A stretch of 64,000 bases of DNA from the NCBI GenBank assembly GCA_964019135.1, contig OZ025255.1:4154001-4218000 (forward strand), given 5' to 3'. A program made the position numbers and the translations under genes. The notes below the pieces were generated by a model. That model was not told the origin of the DNA, did not search any database, and saw only the letters and a program-made list of their open reading frames with translations. The DNA is from Arenicola marina. Taxonomy: Eukaryota; Annelida; Polychaeta; Arenicolidae. Within the stretch, counting starts at the first letter, position 1, and each line of letters begins with the position of its first letter. Shown here in pieces: positions 50,999-61,190 of this stretch.

Positions 50999-52842
50999 TG
51001 ACACCAGACTCCGGCTCTCATACACTCCCCAGATCCCAGGCAGGGTTACAACAGACTCCGGCTCTCATACACTCCGCGGATCCCAGGCAAAAGTGACACC
51101 AGACTCCGGCTCTCATACACTCCCCGGATCCCTGGCAAAGTTACACCAGACTCCGGCTCTCATACACTACCCGGATCCCAGGCAAATTACACCAGACTCT
51201 GGCTCTCATACACTCCGCGGATCCCAGGCAAAGTGACATCAGACCATGGCTCTCATACACCCCCCGGATCCCAGGCAAAGTTACACCAGACTCCGGCTCT
51301 CATACACCCCCCGGATCCCAGGCAAAGTTACACCAGACTCCGGCTCTCATACACTCTGCGGATTCCAGGCAAAGTGACACCAGACTCCGGCTCTCATACA
51401 CTCCCCGGATCCCAGGCAAAGTGACGCCAGACTCCGGCTCTCATACACTCCCCGGATCCCAGGCAGAGTTACACCAGACTCCTCGGCGCTCATACACTCC
51501 CCGGATCCCAGGCAAAGTGACACCAGACTCCGGCTCTCATACAGTCCCCGGATCCCAGGCAAAGTGACACCAGACTCCGGCTCCCATACACTCCCCGGAT
51601 CCCAGGCAGAGTTACACCAGACTCCGGCTCTCATACACTCCCCGGATCCCAGGTAAAGTGACACCAGATTCCGGCTCTCATACACTCCCCGGATCCCAGG
51701 CAAAGTTACACCAGACTCCGGCTCTCATACACTCTCCGGATCCCAGGCAGAGTTACACCAGACTCCGGCTCTCATACACTCCGCGGATCCCAGGCAAAGT
51801 GACACCAGACTCCGGCCCTCATACACTCCCCGGATCCCAGGCAAAGTGACACCAGACTCCGGCTCTCATACACTCCCCGGATCCCAGGCAGGGTTACACC
51901 AGACTCCGGCTCTCATACACTTCGCGGATCCCAGGCAAAGTGACACCAGACCATGGCTCTCATACACCCCCCGGATCCCAGGCAAAGTTACACCAGACTC
52001 CGGCTCTCACACACTCCCTGGATCCCAGGCAAATTACACCAGACTCCGGCTCTCATACACTCCGCGGATCAGAGGCAAAGTGACACCAGACTCCGGCTCT
52101 TATACACTCCCCGGATCCCAGGCAGAGTTACACCAGACTCCGGCTCTCATACACTCCGCGGATCCCAGGCAAAGTGACACCAGACTCCGGCTCTCATACA
52201 CTCCCCAGATCCCAGGCAGGGTTACAACAGACTCCGGCTCTCATACACTCCGCGGATCCCAGGCAAAAGTGACACCAGACTCCGGCTCTCATACACTCCC
52301 CGGATCCCTGGCAAAGTTACACCAGACTCCGGCTCTCATACACTACCCGGATCCCAGGCAAATTACACCAGACTCCGGCTCTCATACACTCCGCGGATCC
52401 CAGGCAAAGTGACATCAGACCATGGCTCTCATACACCCCCCGGATCCCAGGCAAAGTTACACCAGACTCCGGCTCTCATACACTCCCCGGATCCCAGGCA
52501 AATTACACCAGACTCCGGCTCTCATACACTCTGCGGATTCCAGGCAAAGTGACACCAGACTCCGGCTCTCATACACTCCCCGGATCCCAGGCAAAGTGAC
52601 ACCAGACTCCGGCTCTCATACACTCCCCGGATCCCAGGCAGAGTTACACCAGACTCCTCGGCGCTCATACACTCCCCGGATCCCAGGCAAAGTGACACCA
52701 GACTCCGGCTCTCATACACTCCCCGGATCCCAGGCAAAGTGACACCAGACTCCGGCTCCCATACACTCCCCGGATCCCAGGCAGAGTTACACCAGACTCC
52801 GGCTCTCATACACTCCCCGGATCCCAGGCAAAGTGACACCAG

Positions 52843-55800
52843 ATTCCGGCTCTCATACACTCCCCCGGATCCCAGGCAAAGTTACACCAGACTCCGGCTC
52901 TCATACACTCTCCGGATCCCAGGCAGAGTTACACCAGACTCCGGCTGTCATACACTCCCCGGATCCCAGGCAGAGTTACACCAGACTCCTCGGCTCTCAT
53001 ACACTCCCCGGATTCCCAGGCAAAGTGACACCAGACTCCGGCCCTCATACACTCCCCGGATCCCAGGCAGAGTTACACCAGACTCCGGCTCGCATACACT
53101 TCCCGGATCCCAGGCAAAGTGACACCAGACTCCGGCTCTCATACACGCCCCGGATCCCAGGCAAAGTGACACCAGACTCCGGCTCTCATACACTCCCCGG
53201 ATCCCAGGCAAAGTTACACCAGACTCCGGCTCTCATACACTCCCCGGATCCCAGGCAAAGGGACACCAGACTCCGGCTCCCATACACTCCCCGGATCCCA
53301 GGCAGAGTTACACCAGACTCCGGCTCTCATACACTCCCCGGATCCCAGGCAAAGTGACACCAGATTCCGGCTTTCACACACTCCGCGGATCCCAGGCAGA
53401 GTTACACCAGACTCCGGCTCTTATACACTCCCCGGATCCCAGGCAAAGTTGCACCAGACTCTGGCTCTCATACACTCCCCGGATCCCAGGCAAAGTTACA
53501 CCAGACTCCGGCTCTCATACACTCTCCGGATCCCAGGCAGAGTTACACCAGACTCCGGCTCTCATACACTCCCCGGATCCCAGGCAAAGTTACACCAGAC
53601 TCCGGCTCTCATACACTCCCCGGATCCCAGGCAAAGTGACACCAGACTCCGGCTCTCATACCCTCCCCGGATCCCAGGTAACGTTACACAAGACTCCGGC
53701 TCTCATACACTCCCCGGATCCCAGGCAAAGTGACACCAGACTCCGGCTCTCATACACTCCGCGGATCCCAGGCAAAGTGACACCAGAATCCGGCTCTCAT
53801 ACACGCCCCGGATCCCAGGCAAAGTGACACCAGACTTCGGCTCTCATACACTTCCCGGATCCCAGGCAAATTACACCAGACTCCGGCTCTCTTACACTCC
53901 CCGGATCCCAGGCAAAGTTACACCAGACACCAGCTCTCATACACGCCCCGGATCTCAGGCAAAGTGACACCAGACACCGGCTCTCTTACATGCCCCGGAT
54001 CCCAGGCAAAGTGACACCAGACTCCGGCTCTCATACACTCCGCGGATCCAGGCAAAGCTACACCAGACACCGGCTCTCATACACTCCCCGGATCCCAGGC
54101 AAAGTTACGCCAGACACCGGCTCTCATACACTCCCCGGATCCCAGGCAAAGTGACACCAGACTCCGGCTCTCATACACTCCCCGGATCCCAGGCAGAGTA
54201 ACACCAGACTCCGGCTCTCATACACTGCCCGGATCCCAGGCAAAGTTACACCAGACTCCGGCTTTCATACACTTCCCGAATACCAGGTAAAGTGACACCA
54301 GACTCCGGCTCTCATACACTCCCCGGATCCCAGGCAAAGTGACACCAGACTCCGGCTCTCATACACTCCGCGGATCCCAGGCAAAGTGACACCAGACTCC
54401 GGCTCTCATACACTCCCCGGATCCCAGGCAAAGTGACACCAGACTCCGGCTCTCATACACTCCCCAGATCCCAGGCAGGGTTACAACAGACTCCGGCTCT
54501 CATACACTCCGCGGATCCCAGGCAAAGTGACACCAGACTCCGGCTCTCATACACTCCCCGGATCCCTGGCAAAGTTACACCAGACTCCGGCTCTCATACA
54601 CTACCCGGATCCCAGGCAAATTACACCAGACTCCGGCTCTCATACACTCCGCGGATCCCAGGCAAAGTGACATCAGACCATGGCTCTCATACACCCCCCG
54701 GATCCCAGGCAAAGTGACACCAGACTCCGGCTCTCATACACTCCCCAGATCCCAGGCAGGGTTACAACAGACTCCGGCTCTCATACACTCCGCGGATCCC
54801 AGGCAAAGTGACACCAGACTCCGGCTCTCATACACTCCCCGGATCCCTGGCAAAGTTACACCAGACTCCGGCTCTCATACACTACCCGGATCCCAGGCAA
54901 ATTACACCAGACTCCGGCTCTCATACACTCCGCGGATCCCAGGCAAAGTGACATCAGACCATGGCTCTCATACACCCCCCGGATCCCAGGCAAAGTTACA
55001 CCAGACTCCGGCTCTTATACACTCCCCGGATCCCAGGCAAATTACACCAGACTCCGGCTCTCATACACTCTGCGGATTCCAGGCAAAGTGACACCAGACT
55101 CCGGCTCTCATACACTCCCCGGATCCCAGGCAAAGTGACACCAGACTCCGGCTCTCATACACTCCCCGGATCCCAGGCAGAGTTACACCAGACTCCTCGG
55201 CGCTCATACACTCCCCGGATCCCAGGCAAAGTGACACCAGACTCCGGCTCTCATACACTCCCCCGGATCCCAGGCAAAGTTACACCAGACTCCGGCTCTC
55301 ATACACTCTCCGGATCCCAGGCAGAGTTACACCAGACTCCGGCTGTCATACACTCCCCGGATCCCAGGCAGAGTTACACCAGACTCCTCGGCTCTCATAC
55401 ACTCCCCGGATTCCCAGGCAAAGTGACACCAGACTCCGGCCCTCATACACTCCCCGGATCCCAGGCAGAGTTACACCAGACTCCGGCTCGCATACACTTC
55501 CCGGATCCCAGGCAAAGTGACACCAGACTCCGGCTCTCATACACGCCCCGGATCCCAGGCAAAGTGACACCAGACTCCGGCTCTCATACACTCCCCGGAT
55601 CCCAGGCAAAGTTACACCAGACTCCGGCTCTCATACACTCCCCGGATCCCAGGCAAAGGGACACCAGACTCCGGCTCCCATACACTCCCCGGATCCCAGG
55701 CAGAGTTACACCAGACTCCGGCTCTCATACACTCCCCGGATCCCAGGCAAAGTGACACCAGATTCCGGCTCTCACACACTCCGCGGATCCCAGGCAGAGT

Positions 55801-57640
55801 TACACCAGACTCCGGCTCTTATACACTCCCCGGATCCCAGGCAAAGTTGCACCAGACTCTGGCTCTCATACACTCCCCGGATCCCAGGCAAAGTTACACC
55901 AGACTCCGGCTCTCATACACTCTCCGGATCCCAGGCAGAGTTACACCAGACTCCGGCTCTCATACACTCCCCGGATCCCAGGCAAAGTTACACCAGACTC
56001 CGGCTCTCATACACTCCCCGGATCCCAGGCAAAGTGACACCAGACTCCGGCTCTCATACCCTCCCCGGATCCCAGGTAACGTTACACAAGACTCCGGCTC
56101 TCATACACTCCCCGGATCCCAGGCAAAGTGACACCAGACTCCGGCTCTCATACACTCCGCGGATCCCAGGCAAAGTGACACCAGAATCCGGCTCTCATAC
56201 ACGCCCCGGATCCCAGGCAAAGTGACACCAGACTTCGGCTCTCATACACTTCCCGGATCCCAGGCAAATTACACCAGACTCCGGCTCTCTTACACTCCCC
56301 GGATCCCAGGCAAAGTTACACCAGACACCAGCTCTCATACACGCCCCGGATCCCAGGCAAAGTGACACCAGACACCGGCTCTCTTACATGCCCCGGATCC
56401 CAGGCAAAGTGACACCAGACTCCGGCTCTCATACACTCCGCGGATCCAGGCAAAGCTACACCAGACACCGGCTCTCATACACTCCCCGGATCCCAGGCAA
56501 AGTTACGCCAGACACCGGCTCTCATACACTCCCCGGATCCCAGGCAAAGTGACACCAGACTCCGGCTCTCATACACTCCCCGGATCCCAGGCAGAGTAAC
56601 ACCAGACTCCGGCTCTCATACACTGCCCGGATCCCAGGCAAAGTTACACCAGACTCCGGCTTTCATACACTTCCCGAATACCAGGTAAAGTGACACCAGA
56701 CTCCGGCTCTCATACACTCCCCGGATCCCAGGCAAAGTGACACCAGACTCCGGCTCTCATACACTCCGCGGATCCCAGGCAAAGTGACACCAGACTCCGG
56801 CTCTCATACACTCCCCGGATCCCAGGCAAAGTGACACCAGACTCCGGCTCTCATACACTCCCCAGATCCCAGGCAGGGTTACAACAGACTCCGGCTCTCA
56901 TACACTCCGCGGATCCCAGGCAAAGTGACACCAGACTCCGGCTCTCATACACTCCCCGGATCCCTGGCAAAGTTACACCAGACTCCGGCTCTCATACACT
57001 ACCCGGATCCCAGGCAAATTACACCAGACTCCGGCTCTCATACACTCCGCGGATCCCAGGCAAAGTGACATCAGACCATGGCTCTCATACACCCCCCGGA
57101 TCCCAGGCAAAGTGACACCAGACTCCGGCTCTCATACACTCCCCAGATCCCAGGCAGGGTTACAACAGACTCCGGCTCTCATACACTCCGCGGATCCCAG
57201 GCAAAGTGACACCAGACTCCGGCTCTCATACACTCCCCGGATCCCTGGCAAAGTTACACCAGACTCCGGCTCTCATACACTACCCGGATCCCAGGCAAAT
57301 TACACCAGACTCCGGCTCTCATACACTCCGCGGATCCCAGGCAAAGTGACATCAGACCATGGCTCTCATACACCCCCCGGATCCCAGGCAAAGTTACACC
57401 AGACTCCGGCTCTTATACACTCCCCGGATCCCAGGCAAATTACACCAGACTCCGGCTCTCATACACTCTGCGGATTCCAGGCAAAGTGACACCAGACTCC
57501 GGCTCTCATACACTCCCCGGATCCCAGGCAAAGTGACACCAGACTCCGGCTCTCATACACTCCCCGGATCCCAGGCAGAGTTACACCAGACTCCTCGGCG
57601 CTCATACACTCCCCGGATCCCAGGCAAAGTGACACCAGAC
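52843..57640. repeat. 2,398-bp doublet
   Basis: Copies at about 52,843-55,240 and 55,241-57,640 match throughout, beginning at the extra-C unit CTCCCCCGG (near 52,861 and 55,259). Each holds the recycled cassette, AACGTT (near 53,670 and 56,068), GGATCCAGG, CTTCCCGAATACC, the 281-bp doublet and two CCATGG units. The extra C sits at the start of both copies, consistent with a duplication joint there. A few differences exist, such as CTTTCACAC near 53,371 against CTCTCACAC near 55,769. Confidence 0.9.
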
Positions 57641-59700
57641 TCCGGCTCTCATACACTCCCCGGATCCCAGGCAAAGTGACACCAGACTCCGGCTCCCATA
57701 CACTCCCCGGATCCCAGGCAGAGTTACACCAGACTCCGGCTCTCATACACTCCCCGGATCCCAGGTAAAGTGACACCAGATTCCGGCTCTCATACACTCC
57801 CCGGATCCCAGGCAAAGTTACACCAGACTCCGGCTCTCATACACTCTCCGGATCCCAGGCAGAGTTACACCAGACTCCGGCTGTCATACACTCCCCGGAT
57901 CCCAGGCAGAGTTACACCAGACTCCTCGGCTCTCATACACTCCCCGGATTCCCAGGCAAAGTGACACCAGACTCCGGCCCTCATACACTCCCCGGATCCC
58001 AGGCAGAGTTACACCAGACTCCGGCTCGCATACACTTCCCGGATCCCAGGCAAAGTGACACCAGACTCCGGCTCTCATACACGCCCCGGATCCCAGGCAA
58101 AGTGACACCAGACTCCGGCTCTCATACACTCCCCGGATCCCAGGCAAAGTTACACCAGACTCCGGCTCGCATACACTTCCCGGATCCCAGGCAAAGTGAC
58201 ACCAGACTCCGGCTCTCATACACGCCCCGGATCCCAGGCAAAGTGACACCAGACTCCGGCTCTCATACACTCCCCGGATCCCAGGCAAAGTTACACCAGA
58301 CTCCGGCTCTCATACACTCCCCGGATCCCAGGCAAAGGGACACCAGACTCCGGCTCCCATACACTCCCCGGATCCCAGGCAGAGTTACACCAGACTCCGG
58401 CTCTCATACACTCCCCGGATCCCAGGCAAAGTGACACCAGATTCCGGCTCTCACACACTCCGCGGATCCCAGGCAGAGTTACACCAGACTCCGGCTCTCA
58501 TACACTCTCCGGATCCCAGGCAGAGTTACACCAGACTCCGGCTCTCATACACTCCCCGGATCCCAGGCAAAGTTACACCAGACTCCGGCTCTCATACACT
58601 CCCCGGATCCCAGGCAAAGTGACACCAGACTCCGGCTCTCATACACTCCCCGGATCCCAGGTAACGTTACACAAGACTCCGGCTCTCATACACTCCCCGG
58701 ATCCCAGGCAAAGTGACACCAGACTCCGGCTCTCATACACTCCGCGGATCCCAGGCAAAGTGACACGAGAATCCGGCTCTCATACACGCCCCGGATCCCA
58801 GGCAAAGTGACACCAGACTTCGGCTCTCATACACTTCCCGGATCCCAGGCAAATTACACCAGACTCCGGCTCTCATACACTCCCCGGATCCCAGGCAAAG
58901 TTACACCAGACACCAGCTCTCATACACGCCCCGGATCCCAGGCAAAGTGACACCAGACACCGGCTCTCTTACATGCCCCGGATCCCAGGCAAAGTGACAC
59001 CAGACTCCGGCTCTCATACACTCCGAGGATCCAGGCAAAGCTACACCAGACACCGGCTCTCATACACTCCCCGGATCCCAGGCAAAGTTACGCCAGACAC
59101 CGGCTCTCATACACTCCCCGGATCCCAGGCAAAGTGACACCAGACTCCGGCTCTCATACACTCCCCGGATCCCAGGCAGAGTTACACCAGACTCCGGCTC
59201 TCATACACTGCCCGGATCCCAGGCAAAGTTACACCAGACTCCGGCTTTCATACACTCCCCGAATACCAGGTAAAGTGACACCAGACTCCGGCTCTCATAC
59301 ACTCCCCGGATCCCAGGCAAAGTGACACCAGACTCCGGCTCTCATACACTCCCCGAATAACAGGCAAAGTGACACCAGACTCCGGCTCTTATACACTCCC
59401 CGGATCCCAGGCAGAGTTACCCCAGACTCCGGCTCTCATACACTCCGCGGATCCCAGGCAAAGTGACACCAGACTCCGGCTCTTATACACTCCCCGGATC
59501 CCAGGCAGAGTTACACCAGACTCCGGCTCTCATACACTCCGCGGATCCCAGGCAAAGTGACACCAGACCCCGGCTGTCATACACTCCCCGGATCCCAGGC
59601 AAAGTGACACCAGACTCCGGCTCTCATACACTCCCCAGATCCCAGGCAGGGTTACAACAGACTCCGGCTCTCATACACTCCCCGGATCCCAGGCAAAAGT
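57641..59700. repeat. Mosaic of ordinary units with a 141-bp doublet
   Basis: This starts with the GGTAAAGTGACACC marker near 57,766, then the recycled cassette with a private three-unit (141-bp) duplication: CTCGCATACACTTCC occurs at about 58,025 and 58,166. An AACGTT unit follows near 58,661, then a CTTCGG unit, an otherwise unseen CTCCGAGGATCC near 59,023, CGAATACCAGG, CGAATAACAGG near 59,353 and GAGTTACCCCAG near 59,413. The part near 59.37 kb resembles 34.18 kb (shift 25,186 bp). No gene or unique sequence is present. Confidence 0.85.
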
Positions 59701-61190
59701 GACACCAGACTCCGGCTCTCATACACTCCCCGGATCCCTGGCAAAGTTACACCAGACTCCGGCTCTCATACACTACCCGGATCCCAGGCAAATTACACCA
59801 GACTCCGGCTCTCATACACTCCGCGGATCCCAGGCAAAGTGACATCAGACCATGGCTCTCATACACCCCCCGGATCCCAGGCAAAGTTACACCAGACTCC
59901 GGCTCTCATACACTCCCCGGATCCCAGGCAAATTACACCAGACTCCGGCTCTCATACACTCTGCGGATTCCAGGCAAAGTGACACCAGACTCCGGCTCTC
60001 ATACACTCCCCGGATCCCAGGCAAAGTGACACCAGACTCCGGCTCTCATACACTCCCCGGATCCCAGGCAGAGTTACACCAGACTCCTCGGCGCTCATAC
60101 ACTCCCCGGATCCCAGGCAAAGTGACACCAGACTCCGGCTCTCATACACTCCCCGGATCCCAGGCAAAGTGACACCAGACTCCGGCTCCCATACACTCCC
60201 CGGATCCCAGGCAGAGTTACACCAGACTCCGGCTCTCATACACTCCCCGGATCCCAGGCAAAGTTACACCAGATTCCGGCTCTCATACACTCCCCGGATC
60301 CCAGGCAAAGTTACACCAGACTCCGGCTCTCATACACTCTCCGGATCCCAGGCAGAGTTACACCAGACTCCGGCTGTCATACACTCCCCGGATCCCAGGC
60401 AGAGTTACACCAGACTCCTCGGCTCTCATACACTCCCCGGATTCCCAGGCAAAGTGACACCAGACTCCGGCCCTCATACACTCCCCGGATCCCAGGCAGA
60501 GTTACACCAGACTCCGGCTCGCATACACTTCCCGGATCCCAGGCAAAGTGACACCAGACTCCGGCTCTCATACACGCCCCGGATCCCAGGCAAAGTGACA
60601 CCAGACTCCGGCTCTCATACACTCCCCGGATCCCAGGCAAAGTTACACCAGACTCCGGCTCTCATACACTCCCCGGATCCCAGGCAAAGGGACACCAGAC
60701 TCCGGCTCCCATACACTCCCCGGATCCCAGGCAGACTTACACCAGACTCCGGCTCTCATACACTCCCCGGATCCCAGGCAAAGTGACACCAGATTCCGGC
60801 TCTCACACACTCCGCGGATCCCAGGCAGAGTTACACCAGACTCCGGCTCTTATACACTCCCCGGATCCCAGGCAAAGTTGCACCAGACTCTGGCTCTCAT
60901 ACACTCCCCGGATCCCAGGCAAAGTTACACCAGACTCCGGCTCTCATACACTCTCCGGATCCCAGGCAGAGTTACACCAGACTCCGGCTCTCATACACTC
61001 CCCGGATCCCAGGCAAAGTTACACCAGACTCCGGCTCTCATACACTCCCCGGATCCCAGGCAAAGTGACACCAGACTCCGGCTCTCATACCCTCCCCGGA
61101 TCCCAGGTAACGTTAGAAAAGACTCCGGCTCTCATACACTCCCCGGATCCCAGGCAAAGTGACACCAGACTCCGGCTCTCATACACTCTC
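59700..61190. repeat. Block shared with about 44.14-45.63 kb (shift 15,559 bp)
   Basis: Matches 44.14-45.63 kb from the extra-A junction near 59,695 through the CCATGG unit near 59,851, two 49-bp units, the recycled cassette and AACGTT. Differences include GGCAGACTTAC near 60,731 and a changed AACGTT unit near 61,107 that reads AACGTTAGAAAAGAC where others read AACGTTACACAAGAC. Confidence 0.86.

Larger units (their letters stand above)
47228..52430. repeat. Nest of 1.3-1.55 kb units
   Basis: A marker unit with junction GGTAAAGTGACACCAGATTCC starts at 47,237, 48,787, 50,102 and 51,653, giving spacings of 1,550, 1,315 and 1,551 bp. The units share the series CGGCCCTC, GGGTTACACCAG, CTTCGCGG, CCATGG, CTCCCTGGATCC, a 46-bp unit, CTCTTATAC, CCCCAGATCC and the extra-A junction. 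They differ by inner gains and losses: 48.46-48.78 kb adds a partial copy, 49.65-49.93 kb a 140-bp doublet, and 50.25-51.0 kb a 375-bp doublet. Individual copies are mosaics rather than clean repeats. Confidence 0.86.
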
